From Trichoplax sp. H2 (taxonomy: Eukaryota; Placozoa; Uniplacotomia; Trichoplacea): DNA of 64,000 nucleotides. Position 1 is the stretch's first letter. Each line of letters begins with the position of its first letter. Below are positions 13,107 through 26,250 of the stretch, piece after piece. The notes under the pieces are model-generated. The model had not been told where the DNA came from and searched no databases. It saw only the letters and a list, made by a program, of their open reading frames with translations. The translations under genes were made by a program, and so were the position numbers. The stretch is taken from contig NOWV01000115.1 in NCBI GenBank assembly GCA_003344405.1, positions 1 through 64,000 of the forward strand. The letters are read 5' to 3'.

Positions 13107-14600
13107 ATGTCGCATAATTTTACGGAGTGGAGCTTGTTTGGCCAAATTCATCAATTACTGTCATACACGGATTTATTTCTTCCCGATAGTAAGCAACTTG
13201 ATATAATCATAGCGGTATTAACACCGATGATCATTATGGATATGATTGTGTGCCTTCTTGGTATACTAATTAATATATTTATCATCAAGATTGCGCTTCG
13301 TGATCAATCTAATTTAAATGCAATTCAATGCTTGCTCGTCAATCTATCTTTAAGTTATACAGTATGTATTATTTTAGTTCTGCTGCAAAAATTAACAGTG
13401 GAAATTATCATCAATGTTCAAGTGGATAATATCGATCCCAATCTAGTTCTTTACTTATGTAAAGCAGTTATGATTATACAATTAGCGATATATAATACGG
13501 CTATGATCACTTTATCCGTCATATGCATCGAGCAATTACGCCAAATATCATTAACCTTTGGTCGTAAGTTGAAGCGCAGTTTTACGTTGTCCTATGTTAT
13601 ACCTTCAACTTGGTTTATCGGGATTGCCATTGCGCTACCATTGATGAAATATGTTAATCCAACTGTACCTGAGGAATTATTTCTATGTGAAATTCAATAC
13701 AACGGTGATCTTATAGGAAGTTTAATCTATATCATTTTCCTCGTGATCATGATATATTTATTACCTGGAACACTGGTCGTAGTTTGTTATGGTAAAATTG
13801 CTTATAAAATGAAGCAGAGTGATTGGGGACGATCAAGTGGTAAGCGATTAGCCAGGCCACGAGTTCGCTTTTCATCATCGCAGCTCCCGCAACAACAACA
13901 ACATGGACCACAACAGGCACAGCCATCGCAACAATCACAGCAAATGCATCAATTACCTTTGCCTCGACGGCTGCCCAAGCTGCCTAGTCGTCGACGAAAT
14001 GAATCTCTACCACAGCTACAGCAGCCTCTAACGTCACAACCATCACAACAGCTAAATCAATGTTTACAGCAGCCTTTGGAATCACTCCAACAACTATCAT
14101 TGCAAAAATCGCAGCAGGATCAGCAGTCTCAGCAACCATCGCAATCTCAAACCCAACAAGAGGAACTTCAGCTACAGCCTGTTAAACTACAACGAAAGCG
14201 TATTTGTATTCGAAATAGGAATTCTCCACTTTATCAATTAACGCCACGTCAGAAGCAACGACTTGAAATTTTACGACGTCGGAAAACGAAGATTATTCGC
14301 ATGTTATATATCTTAATTGCATTGTATTTGCTTTTTACTACGATATGGATCATAGTAACTTTATTATCTATTTTTATCATTCCTCGTCATGATGATAGCT
14401 ATCATCACCTTTCTTATCTTGTGCCTATTTTGTTAGAATCTGGCGATTTATTCTTTCTTTCTTCCTGTATCAGTATACCATTCCTCAATATCATTTATAA
14501 TGATAAATTAAGGCAAGCATTGCCGACATGTTGGCGTTCGCATCGTCACTGGTCTATTAGTAATAACGTTATAACAGTTCGACCTGATCATTTAAAATAA
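13107..14600 (+). CDS. Rhodopsin-like (class A) G-protein-coupled receptor with a glutamine-rich third intracellular loop
   Basis: Seven-helix plasma-membrane receptor of 497 residues, intronless. Helices by hydrophobicity: about 36-62, 73-97, 116-141, 161-182, 205-230, 397-424 and 437-464. Cys118 at the top of helix 3 and Cys194 in extracellular loop 2 can form the conserved disulfide. An N-glycosylation site (NFT) is at the N terminus. The DRY motif reads E142-Q143-L144, and NPxxY reads LNIIY (ending about residue 464), so R3.50 and P7.50 are both replaced. Helix 2 has Tyr where class A usually has Asp2.50. The third intracellular loop is about 160 residues, with a Gln-rich tract about 256-366 and basic ends, against a few tens of residues in most receptors. 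The first ATG of the frame was chosen. Ligand and coupling are unknown. Confidence 0.85.
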   Translation: MSHNFTEWSLFGQIHQLLSYTDLFLPDSKQLDIIIAVLTPMIIMDMIVCLLGILINIFIIKIALRDQSNLNAIQCLLVNLSLSYTVCIILVLLQKLTVEIIINVQVDNIDPNLVLYLCKAVMIIQLAIYNTAMITLSVICIEQLRQISLTFGRKLKRSFTLSYVIPSTWFIGIAIALPLMKYVNPTVPEELFLCEIQYNGDLIGSLIYIIFLVIMIYLLPGTLVVVCYGKIAYKMKQSDWGRSSGKRLARPRVRFSSSQLPQQQQHGPQQAQPSQQSQQMHQLPLPRRLPKLPSRRRNESLPQLQQPLTSQPSQQLNQCLQQPLESLQQLSLQKSQQDQQSQQPSQSQTQQEELQLQPVKLQRKRICIRNRNSPLYQLTPRQKQRLEILRRRKTKIIRMLYILIALYLLFTTIWIIVTLLSIFIIPRHDDSYHHLSYLVPILLESGDLFFLSSCISIPFLNIIYNDKLRQALPTCWRSHRHWSISNNVITVRPDHLK

Positions 14601-16972
14601 TAAAAGTAAATTGTTTATAGTAGGCACGATCCAATTATGAGCTAATTTGATATTAGGATCATATAAATTTAATATTTTTACTGTCAATCTAGTATGATCC
14701 AGTAACTGTGGACGAATTTATTATAACAAGTGTAAAATGAAAATTAATATTTAAAATAACAATTTTTTCAACCTAGAGTAGGTGACAAAATTGAAGAAAT
14801 ATAAAATTCGAAAAGAGGGATATTACTTATTAATATCTTGTATAATCCTGATAAAGCTATAAATTATATAAATAATCTTCCAAGTCTTAAAAATTATGTT
14901 GCGACTAATATTGTAATCGTGCTTGCAACAGTTAATTTCAATCAATGTATAACAAATGCTGAGTAGAATTGTGGTTGGTCTATAATAAACTTTATTTTTT
15001 GAAATTGCTGTTTTTGTATTGCTCTCAAATATAAGTAAAGCAGTAGAGGTTTGCGCTATTTGAACTAGGCTTCCATCACTAGACCAATAGCTTATCTTTT
15101 GAAGATGTAATTTAAAACTCTTATCCTAATATGGAATACTCTGTATCAACTACAAATACACCACGAAAGCATGTGTAGTAGTAATGGATACTACTGATGA
15201 GGATAAATACAGTACGTATAGATGTATTAACGTTGTTGCTATAGCAATATTTCCATTTCTATTAAAAATAGCAGCTTCTGGTTGTTATCCTTTTGCTGGT
15301 ATAAGTGGGGAACAGACTAGAGAGATGGAGAGACTGAGAAGGTAAATAAACCTGTAATCTAAATAATCATTTTGTTCGTTGGTTTTTAGTGATACCCTAT
15401 CAGTCTTTATATACCGCAATTTTTCATGACGTAACTTAGGCTTTATTAATATTGCGGCACTTATTGAAGTGAGATATGGTCTAGCACAATAATTTTGAGG
15501 ATACACTATATGAAATAGTTTTCTCGATATGTGTCAGCCATAAACGATATTTTAACACTTATTCAGGAAATGAAATAGCAATGTATTCTATAAGATTTTA
15601 GTGACGTCTAGATCATATTTTAATAATTTATGTGCTTCTAATGCAAGACTAAAATTGAATTTGCACGCATGCCTGTGTTATTCAATAATTTTGATGTGTT
15701 TTTAAATGATCTGATAGAATAGATAAAGTAGGATTTAGTATTTACGATAATTTGTTTTCCCGCTTCGGTAACCAGTGACAAAAAGCCTATTATACGTGCT
15801 TTTCTATACAGTAGAAAATACTAAATTATTGATAGTGTGTCAACCTGAAAACTGTAAGTTAGAGTATTCTGAGAAAGCAGAGGGCAAGAAAAATGTCATC
15901 ACTTCTTAATGTAATCAATTCTCATTGCTTCTTTTGCTATGAATAATGATTTGAAAACAAATATTGCCATTATGAACATTATTTTTTACCTCCTAAATTC
16001 TAGTCATACACGGTAACTCGGCAATATTTAGATCTACATTATACCCTAGAATCAGTATTTTATTTACGAAGGTAAAGGCGAAGAGCATCTGCTTATTTTA
16101 CCAAGACATAGCTTCTAAACACCGCTCTGACTCGATTCCATTTGAATTTGATATTCGAGGTTGGATCTAAAATAATTCTATCATATAGGCTAGAGATAAG
16201 CAATTTAAAATCTTTAATTGCCACAATCATAGTAAAGAGAATAACAATTAAAACTTTGGTAGTTTCTAGTATTAAAATTATCATTAGTATGAAACTCAAG
16301 CCGATCGTATATTTCACAAAATCAAGGATCATTTCACTGACTTTATAAATTCAAGGTTTTATTAAACTAGCGAAATAATAAATACAAAATTGTATTATAC
16401 GGTATTTTTATTCTTGTTACATCTATTGGACTCAGGCGTCAATTCTATAAGCAACTTATTTTGCGAAACGTGGAGAATAGAGATAAAATTTAATAATATA
16501 ATTGCCATTCAGTTTCGATATAAACGAAGCTGTTAAGTTGTAATTAACAAGACCAAGAGTATCGGTACGATATTAGCGTTTTGCATTGCTGTAATAATAA
16601 CTTGTCGAGAATTGCACTACCTTAGTTTATGTTACTAATTTAATTTATTCAATATTCAAATTCACATGGAATGGTCCATAGATAAATAGAAGATTTTAGA
16701 TTGGATTACTATAAGTTTGATTACGATAGTTCTATGAATTTTTTTACAGCATAAAATTGAACTGTAGCAATAGCCCTTATAGCGTATCAGAATTATTCAT
16801 TCTAAGAAATATTTTCATAACTTTAAACAAAAGTACCTGTCGGGAAAAAAAATAGCCTATTGACAGGTCATCATAGCGTAATTTAAAGTATTTTTGTTCG
16901 GAAAAGGAATTATATTTACCGTATTTAGTGAGATTCTTGATTAAGTTTTCTCGACGATGAAGAAATAAACGA
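14601..16972. other. Intergenic between receptor and TPR gene, no gene seen
   Basis: AT-rich. The overlapping open frames on opposite strands at 16093-16348 are I/K/L/S-rich and are each other's mirror. They are most likely chance. Confidence 0.5.
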
Positions 16973-19138
16973 TTAATAAATTTCTACGGTCTTATCATTT
17001 TCTTTTTTATTGGATAGTAATTGTAAATTAGAGTGGAGAGTTGAGGCATTCTTACGCATTTGATTAGCATCAGTAACATAATTTAGATTATCATACACTT
17101 TTGCTATATTATCGTATGCATCAGCTACAGTCGGATGATTTTCATCGTACAGTTGGATAAAGGCATTAAGAGACTCTTGAAACATAGATAGGGCATCAGG
17201 ATAGTTTAATTGCTGATAATAAGATTGCCCAAGGTTATGATAAGACTTGGCAACATCTAGATGAATGTTTTCGTAAATTTCTAATCTCATGTTTAAAGAT
17301 TTCTTATATGCTGATACCGCGTTACTATATTTATGTTGCGAATAATATACGTTGCCAATCTCATGATAGGAATCGGCAACATCCAAGTTACAATTACTCA
17401 AGATTTCTAATCTAATTGATAGAGACTTATGATGTAAAGATAAAGCCTTATTGTACTTTAGTTGGCTTCTGTAGACAGAACCAAGTTTATAATAAGATTT
17501 TGCCACAGCGCTACTAGCATTGCCCATGATGGCTAATCTTATGCTAAGTGATTTTTCTAACATTCCTATCGCGTCATTGTTTTTACCCTGGATGTGATAA
17601 ATTGTTCCGATTTCGTAATATAAGCTTGCCGCATCTAAATTATCACTACCTCGTAAGTCCAACAGTATATCTAGGGATTTTTGAAATCTTAATTTTGCAA
17701 GATCATATTGTTCGAGCACACAGTAGATATTACCAAGAGAACGATAAATAGCTGCTACATGTATATTTTTCATACCAAGAACGTCTAATTTAATTTCTAA
17801 CGCTTTTTGATATAATGATAGGGCATCATTATGTTTACCTTGCTTGGTGAGTATATTTCCAATTTCATTGTATGAAGCAGCAACATCCAAGGTATTGCTT
17901 CCTAAATCCGCTAACTTAATACTTAGACATTGCTGATGCATTTTTAAGGCATCGTTGTATCTTTGTTGCTTCATATAGATACTTCCAATTGCGTGATAAG
18001 AATCGGCAGCATGTAAATTATTATCATCCAACAATTTCAAAATAATATTAAGACATTTTTGATGCAGGGTTAGAGCATCATGTTGCTGATTATTAAGGTG
18101 AAAGATATTACCAAGGCAATAGTATGATGCTGCAATGTCTAAGTGATCATCTCCTAATATATCTAGTCGAATTTTCAATGATTTTTCGTGCATTGATAAA
18201 GAATTTTTATATTGACCTTGTATACCGTAGATAATTCCAATTTCGTGGTAAGAGGATGCTACATCTAAATGACTATTACCGACTATTTCCAATCTAGTTT
18301 CGAGGGATGTATTGTGTAATGCAAGAGCATCATTAATTTTACCCTGCCTCCAGTAGACGGCTCCCATTTCATGATACGAGTTAGCAACGGGTAAGCTTGC
18401 ATTGTCTAACAAACACAATTTCATGTTGAGAGATTTTTGATGCATTACTAAAGCATCGATGTATTGACGCTGTAAGCAGTAAATACTACCAAGTCGATGA
18501 TACGATGACGCAAGACGTAAATTAGCAGTATCTTCGAATAAATTCAATCTAATAGTTAAAGATTTGTTATAGAAGGCTAGAGCATTTTGATGCTTACATT
18601 TTTTCTTATATACATCTCCAATATTATCATAAGTATCACTAATATCAATATGGTTATGCGGTAAAATAAGTAACTTAATATCTAATGATAGATTAAAATA
18701 ATCAAATGCTTCTTGAAGGCTATTTTTCATAAAACTGATTTTTCCTTTTGCATCAAAGCAATTCGCAGTCCTGACACGATCATCCAGCTTGCTAGCTAAA
18801 ACTTCAGAACATAGAATATTCTCATTAGCTTGATCATATAAACCTTGTTCATGATATGTACTAGCAATTTGAAGGCCGATATCACATTGAAGTTCGTCTC
18901 GTTCATCAACAGCATCCATAAATGTATTTAACATATCATAGCTTCGTTGAAAATGGATTCTAGCTTTCTGGTAACAACCCTTTTCGAATAAATTATGAGC
19001 CGAAGTTAGAACTGATAGAATATCGTCCATTGCATTTTTACCGTTGAAGAAACTTCGCGTTGAACTGGATTGAATATGTTGAATTTTACGATTACCAACA
19101 TGTGGATACTTTGATGACAGGCTCACAATATCACCCAT
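16973..19138 (-). CDS. TPR-array protein, 721 aa, kinesin-light-chain/nephrocystin-like repeats
   Basis: Scaffold-type protein made almost entirely of 42-residue tetratricopeptide repeats, which form a right-handed superhelix that binds partner peptides; the partner here is unknown. About 13 canonical repeats run from roughly residue 165 to 700, with consensus DVAxSYHEIGxIYxxQxxYxxALxxHxKSLxIRLxILG. They are preceded by three less regular repeats (about 40-160) and a short basic N-terminal segment. There is no signal peptide, membrane span or enzymatic domain. It is one uninterrupted exon, taken from the first ATG. Its minus-strand neighbour at 24.1-26.3 kb has the same N-terminal module and repeat type, so the two are paralogues. 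Long Trichoplax-type TPR proteins of this kind have been compared with kinesin light chain; that comparison is family knowledge, not a function. Confidence 0.85.
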   Translation of the reverse strand: MGDIVSLSSKYPHVGNRKIQHIQSSSTRSFFNGKNAMDDILSVLTSAHNLFEKGCYQKARIHFQRSYDMLNTFMDAVDERDELQCDIGLQIASTYHEQGLYDQANENILCSEVLASKLDDRVRTANCFDAKGKISFMKNSLQEAFDYFNLSLDIKLLILPHNHIDISDTYDNIGDVYKKKCKHQNALAFYNKSLTIRLNLFEDTANLRLASSYHRLGSIYCLQRQYIDALVMHQKSLNMKLCLLDNASLPVANSYHEMGAVYWRQGKINDALALHNTSLETRLEIVGNSHLDVASSYHEIGIIYGIQGQYKNSLSMHEKSLKIRLDILGDDHLDIAASYYCLGNIFHLNNQQHDALTLHQKCLNIILKLLDDNNLHAADSYHAIGSIYMKQQRYNDALKMHQQCLSIKLADLGSNTLDVAASYNEIGNILTKQGKHNDALSLYQKALEIKLDVLGMKNIHVAAIYRSLGNIYCVLEQYDLAKLRFQKSLDILLDLRGSDNLDAASLYYEIGTIYHIQGKNNDAIGMLEKSLSIRLAIMGNASSAVAKSYYKLGSVYRSQLKYNKALSLHHKSLSIRLEILSNCNLDVADSYHEIGNVYYSQHKYSNAVSAYKKSLNMRLEIYENIHLDVAKSYHNLGQSYYQQLNYPDALSMFQESLNAFIQLYDENHPTVADAYDNIAKVYDNLNYVTDANQMRKNASTLHSNLQLLSNKKENDKTVEIY

Positions 19139-22100
19139 TTTTAGCAGTAGAAACAGCGTCGTAAAGGCACAGTTAAAGAAAAAAGCGAGAAGAAAAAATC
19201 AGAAAAGACTGAGCACTGCAAAAGTTTACAAATTCATTCTAGCATCGTATGACATCCAACTACCAAGCTTTGGAAAGGTAATAAATTATTTATTTTAATA
19301 TTGTGGCTAGTAGTTACAAAAATATAAGTTAGAAATTTTAGTATTGTAAATTATTCGTTCACTCATTTAAAATAAAGCATCCAGGGCGGAAAGCTGATGG
19401 TATTAATGCTACAGTAATGTCCTTAGATATTCAGCATCTGAAATCTCTGTATTTGTTATCATATCATCATTACTCTGGACAATGACAGTATTGGTAGTAT
19501 GAACATGGAGAAGAATATAAAATGAAGACAATAATTGTTTATTATAATTTCTTTTTTTTCTGAGCATGGGAATGATTACTTTTGTAATATAGCTATTGAC
19601 ACATATTAAAAATGCGAATTATTCTTTAATTTTTAATTATCGGAAATGCATTATGAAAGATTGTCTTTGAAAAGAATCAAAACAATATCCGAATATTTAT
19701 ATTTTTATCTCTGTGATTTATTTAAGACGATCGACATTTGTATAAAAAAGAAAAGGAGAAATATACAGCTATAATAAACAACTTGAAGAACAAAAACGAT
19801 CTACTTCATAAGATTGATAATTTATTTACCTAAGCGCTTGATTGCTCATTGCTCGACTATGGATTTAAAATCACTAATAGAATCTATGTTCGTTATACTT
19901 GGCATTCTGTATGGACGTACACTTTTTACTTTATAATTACAGGAATCCTTATTGTCAGGAATTGATTTTATTTCCTACATACTTCATGTGACCTTCTATT
20001 CATTAAATATTATATAATTTAACGAATAATAAATTAAACTAATTTTCAGGATAGATTTGCTCCGGCTATACTAAACAACACCGCCAGTATAGACAATTTT
20101 ATACTTTATAGTATAATGGACTGGAATCTATTTGTAATTTATACTTAATTAATTGATTGACGGATTGATAAATTGAAATTGGTTTAAGTTTATTGAAGTA
20201 AATCAATGCCTTTGTTAAATCTTGCCTTTGATTTCATTTATCATACAATTCTAGTAGTTTACCAGATAATAAAAGTATTTTAAGATATTTCATATTAAAA
20301 AATTCATATATTTACTTTCTTTGTTAACTATATTGGATGTCGAAATTGCAACATCTGACTAGCACACTCTTCAACGATAAATCTGGCAATTCATGTAATA
20401 GTGTCTTGTACGAGTAAACTGCTTCAGACTCTTGAGGAACAAATTTTTATTTGCTGAACAAAAGGAAAAAGAAACCAAAAATATTAGAATAGAAGAGAAT
20501 AAAGGTTCAGCTCGTAAAATTTGGAAGGAGAAATCTGAGGACGCAAAATGTACTTAGAATTAGTGCATTGCTAATAACTCAACTATGAAAAGGATTGTGC
20601 CGAACGCGAGCACTTTACTTTCATTTCTAACGAAATACCCTCTCCCTATAAAATCTGAAAATTAACCGTACTAGTACCGTATAGTATGGATTTTACTGAA
20701 GTAAATTAGAGTCCTATATAATTATAAAATGTCCTATATTCAATTTCATGATATAGCGAATTTAATTTCTATACATATATACTAGAAAGTTAGGGTATAA
20801 TTACAAGCGCCAAAGCAGAAAGACCAACAGGCAGGTTTACTTTCAGCTATAGCCACTCTGTTAACAGGCTAATAATATGTAGCCTTCGAATGCCTCATTA
20901 CGTATTAAATATCACTTTTCTGATTCATTATTCTACAGAATATAAAGCAATTAAAATAATAATTGGCTTATGTCATCATGCAATGATTAGAATTGAATAA
21001 AACGCTGTATGCAGTTTCCATTATTACATGAGCAATTTGACTTCCTGATAAAGAAGCCCTTGTTCTACGTACTGATTTATGAATACTGCGAGGAGCAATA
21101 GTCTGTAGTGTTTAATTCGTGGGCAACAAATAAAATGATTCCACGCTAATGCTATGCAATATGTAGTTATAACCATAGGCTATATTATATTCGTCCACTG
21201 TGGTACATTCGCAGTTATCATAGAAAGGACATATCTACCGTACGCAGAATAAGATTGTGTTATTATGCTATAATTTAATTAGCTGTTACTTTAGCTAAAG
21301 AAATCGTGATATTTACATAACTGATATAGACTGTCAATACCGAGTCAATTGCTAGCAAATCGATCGATGATAAAGCCTAAATATATTCAATCGATTATAT
21401 TTTAAATTTTTAATTATTATAGGTTTCAATTCTTTTTGAATAGCCGTTTTCGTTTGCTAACTTATAACCTATTCATTTAATACTTTCATATATCATATGT
21501 ATGGACAATCCTTTTTTCAAATACTGCATTGATGATTGATGGTGTAAAAATATGAAGTCTACTATCTGTGATTCCACCTAATTAGTGCGGTATAAGTATA
21601 TATCTAATTGCGCAATGTAATTCACGATTACATTATCCGACACTGTAATTATGCATATTACTATATATCCAAATTGATCGATTAATAATTATATAATTGT
21701 AATGTGAGTCTTTTAATTAGATAAAGAGAGTAGGAGTAGAAATAGTTTTCAATCGGAAGAGTGAATAGAAGAAGAAGTAGAGAAGTTTCCAATCAAAATG
21801 GAAGTAGGAATTAAAATATACAGCGTCTCTCTCTATTGTTCTTCATTTTGGCATGAATTTCGCTTAAATTTGTCTCCTATGCTAGTCTAAAATAGTATGA
21901 ACCTTTAATACAGTTGCTAGTATTAGTTTAAATGGCGATGCATAACAGATCATATGTTAATTAGGCCTTGCTTAGCTATACAATAATTGTACTATACGCC
22001 GTTTGTATAAAATAGACGTTTGTAGCTCAACCTCTAAATCAGCTTAGGATTAATGTTATAGAATTCTATAAAAATAATTCAAGTAATACCATAAACATAG

Positions 22101-24138
22101 GTTACTAGTACATAAGGATAATTCAATTCCTTAATCTATTACTTTACTATTGGAGAGGTTAGAAATGATGAAGTTTATCGTAACTGTGGCATCGATTATA
22201 ACTCACTTTCGGTATATTTGAAAAATTATCCGATGAAATCTAGGTACTTTAATATATTATTTTTTTTCAAGTAATGCAATATTAATATAGCATAGGTATT
22301 TATTTTACGTAATGGTACCGATTTCCTTATCTTTATACTACTACTTCTGCTTATTTCTTAGAAATCTCAATAGTGCAGTATATATTGGCATCAAAATAAT
22401 CTTCATCATCATATACTACTACCATACTAGGTATGGTCTGCTTGTCACGTAGTGCAAAATACCCGTAGTATTTATGCCTAGGGTAAATAATACTTTCTAC
22501 AAAGAGACATTTGGCCAAGAGATTCTAATGTACGCAATCTAGCTAGAACTCTATGTTGAGGAATTTTACGGGTTTCCATGGGTTCTACCAAAATCTATTA
22601 CTATCATTACATCTAATGCTACATTAAAATGTAACGCATGATACTATTCTGTACACTATAACATCGCGATTCCTTATTATATAGCTCAGAGACCTATTCA
22701 TGAAAGACTTCAATGCAACTTTTTAAAGACTATAAAATTCCCCTATTTGCATTCCAAAAGCTGTGTTTTAAATGGAGATATTTAGTGATACTGATCATTA
22801 AAAAGTAAATAAAATGAAGGTATTACTTATGCTGTATATACAAAGAGTCACTTGCTTGCTACTGATAAATCAATAAGCAAATTAAAAGCGAAATAGTTTC
22901 TCTGCGTCCATAATTATTTAATAGTGATATGCTAGTATACCTATGTAACGAATAGCCTTACTTAATGCTAGTTATGATTACTATAAGTTATCAGATTAAT
23001 TCTATACTGAACTTCGTTGATAAACTGCGAAACGTTGTAATGATTTCGTTTTGTTATTGATTAATTTCTAATGTTATATAAGTACTGTAGATTCGCTATC
23101 CCTCTCGAATGAATCGTAAATTCTAATATCTGTGACTTATTGTACTACTATTATTACTCAGTTTAAAATAACAATAAAGGCTGTTATTTGAAACATTATT
23201 AAGAATGAAAACTTCGTTACACCCTATTATACATACAGATTTAGTACTAGCATCTGACGGCAACTCTGATTCCACTGTGATCACATAATATCTAAAAGTG
23301 ATCGTAAAAGATCCGTAATAGTATTACGGTCCATCATTACCGTAAATAAAATATATTTATTCATATTTTTATCTAAAGTAGAGTTGTGATATGTTAAATC
23401 TTAATGGATTTCCATTAGCGACTCTGACGATTTAAATCATTTAATTAGAGCAGAATGTTTAATAGAGATTGTCACACTTGTTACTGTGAGTTGTTAAGTA
23501 ACAAGTCCAGTTGATTTGTTAATTGGAGTAAGAGTAGTAAGCTTTCAATATTAATTAGCAAATATCTATTCTATACTAATTTTCATAAATGCATTGTATA
23601 CAAAATCAAATATATCGTAAATAGGAAGATGTTATGGCTATGACTGCATTTTAGTGAAATGATATCTTTAAGTAGCATTAATCTAAATTTTAAACGTTTC
23701 AATGTCATCGCAGAGCGAAGCATAGTAGCTTAGCCGATATAGATCATTTTATTTATCGGTATACAAAATAAAAATACTATTAAAACAACTATTAAAATTA
23801 ACAGTATTAGCAATACAAGCGACAGATATCAAATATAATGATAATCTCGATATGTAGTGATTGAAACTTTACATGGAAATATGTTTTTTAATAAACCCCA
23901 GAATAGATGCAGGTGTATGCGGTTATGATGTCATTAAATACAATCCAAATAGATCAATATGCGATAATTTCGAAACCAAAAATATGAATTAGTATGATCA
24001 TCATATGAATCAAAGTCAGTATAAATTTATGTGTATAAAGTTTATTAACTAGTGAGATATATATGAAATTACTAGATGATAAGATACAATTTCAAATTTC
24101 TTTCAGTTTCGTTCTCAGCAAAGGATTTGCCTTCGTCA
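19139..24138. other. Intergenic between the two TPR paralogues, no gene seen
   Basis: Five kilobases of AT-rich sequence with frequent stops. I found no remnant of TPR repeats or other coding segment in it by reading both strands. Confidence 0.45.
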
Positions 24139-26250
24139 CTATTTAACTTTAATCTTGATTTTGGGATATGACAGAGTGTAAAATTCTTTACTCTTTTCAT
24201 ATTGAGGGGTGTCGACATCTTTGAGTAGTACGACAGATTTTGATAGCTTTACACGCTTGTGTAATCTTTTAAACCTTGGGCGTTGCACAAGAAATCGGCT
24301 ATGATATTGACTGAGTACGTTTGTCTAAGATTGTAAAGACAAAATTTCATCAATGTAATGTCTTTTATTCGATAATTCAATCCATAATATGGGCTAATTT
24401 ATAATGTAATTACTATTTTCACTGAAATATGAATCTATTGAAGAGATGATCGCTATCCTTGCTTAATAATCCTAAATTTAGTTAGATACAAACTACATTG
24501 TTTAGCTTAATTTGTACATCAACCTACATCGCTTCTTCTTTATATCACTATTTTTCTCTTGCGTTTTTGGCGAATTGCTCGATAAGGATGGGATATTATC
24601 TTCATAGGTTAAAAATATGATATACTTCATGAGTAATATCGAGCAATCTAATCATGATTTTACTCTATAAATCACATTGAAAATAGTAATTGTTTCAATC
24701 AAGCTTTACTTACTTAATGATACTGACGGAAACAATTTTGGTTTGCGGCTTGATTTGCTATCGCTTCGAGGTGGCAATATATTAGCTTTATTGAAAATGC
24801 TAGAATGTCGACGATTACTTGTTTCGCCAGAGACGATTCCTAATTGATGACGGATTTTGGAAATGTTTTCACGGGTAACCAAAAGTGACGAATGACAGTC
24901 TCCTAAAATATCACGCTTAATTTCCGCGGCTTTCTCGCACATTTCCAATGCATCTTTCAACCTGCCTTGCATATAGTAAATAGATCCAATGCAATGATAT
25001 GAAACCGCTACTTCGAGAGCATGTTGGCCCAATAATTTTATTCTAATATCTAAAGCCGATTGATGAGATGATAAAGCAATGTCACAGTTATTTTGTTTCA
25101 AGTAAACATTTCCAATTTCGTGATAGCTGTCAGCAACTTGTAAATTCTTTTCACCTAATAGGTTTATACGCGTATTTAATGATTTATCAAACATCTCTAT
25201 TGCACTTTCATAATTTCGTAAAGAGTAATAAATTTTGCCAATTTCATGGCATGAATGAGCAACATCTAAGCTGTTCTTGCCCAATAAATCGATTCTGATC
25301 TTTAATGACTTCCTATGCATTAACAGTGCATCCTTATATTTACGCTGGCAATGAAGCACATTGCCAGTTTCAAAATAGGCTTGTGCTACTTCTAAATTAT
25401 CCTTGCCTTGGATTTGCTGGGCGAGATTAAGTGATTTCTGATGCATGGTTAAAGCGTTGTCAAAATTTTCTTGTTTTAAATAAACGTTTCCTATACAATG
25501 ATAGGAATCAGCAACAGGTAAATTGCTTGTGCCTAAAATTTCAACTTTAATATTCAATGATTTATGATACATGGCAAGTGCATTGTCATAGCGTTGCTGA
25601 GAGTAGAAAATATTGCCTATGTTATGATAGGATGCAGCAACGTATAAGTTGCTGTTACCTAGTACTTCTAACCGTATACTTAAAGCTTCTTGAAAAAGCG
25701 ATAAAGAAGTCTGAAAATCATCTTGTAAGTGATAAATTTCACCAATGTTTTCATAGCAATCAGCTACTTCTAAATTATTTTCTCCTAACATTTCCAGCTT
25801 CAGTTCTAATGATCTTTTGTAATCTTTCAATGCTTTAGTATACATGGCCGTCATTTTCTTCATTTTGCCTCGACAATCGTAACATTTTGCTAATCGCACT
25901 TTATCACTTAGTTTACGAGCTAATTTTTCAGCTTGATTACAAAATTCCGCCGCTTGTGCATGACTATGTTGTTCACAATATGAGATTGAAATATCGAGAT
26001 AGATATCACATTGTGCTTCGTCTGCTTCAATGGTAATCTGATAGGAACCAACTATGACATCAAGTGCTTCTGTATAAGTTGATCTTGCTTGCTCGTAATA
26101 GCCTTGTTGAAATTGGCGTCGACCAGCTAGGCGTAACGATTCCACTTTAGTAATAACTTTGCTACTATTAGCAACAGGATCGACGGTGGCTATCTTAGTT
26201 TGACTGTTAGAAAGAGATGGTTTAAGATATTGACTATACTCGCCTCCCAT
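24139..26250 (-). CDS. TPR-array protein, second paralogue, probably with two small 3' exons
   Basis: TPR scaffold protein. The main exon has an in-frame stop at 24706 if read through (514 aa). A perfect GTAAGT donor starts at 24713, eight bases before that stop ends. Splicing there gives exon 1 24714-26250 (phase 1), exon 2 24524-24599 and exon 3 24139-24310, 594 aa in all. Exon 2 reads NIPSLSSNSPKTQEKNSD; exon 3 is a basic tail that includes RFLVQRPRFKRLHKRVKL and ends at TAG. Phases match at both junctions, but exon 2's donor (AG|GTTGAT) is weak, so the last join is tentative. Three irregular N-terminal repeats resemble those of the 721-aa neighbour; about seven canonical 42-residue repeats follow at roughly 145-450, then a Ser/Lys-rich end. 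The ATG at 26250 is the first in frame. Partner and role are unknown. Confidence 0.75.

Noticed and set aside
16093-16348. Overlapping open frames on opposite strands
   Set aside because: Both are I/K/L/S-rich products of AT-rich DNA and mirror each other; no promoter, domain or partner exon.
25068-25838. Plus-strand open frames at 25068-25298 and 25557-25838
   Set aside because: Antisense shadows of the repetitive TPR coding sequence on the minus strand.
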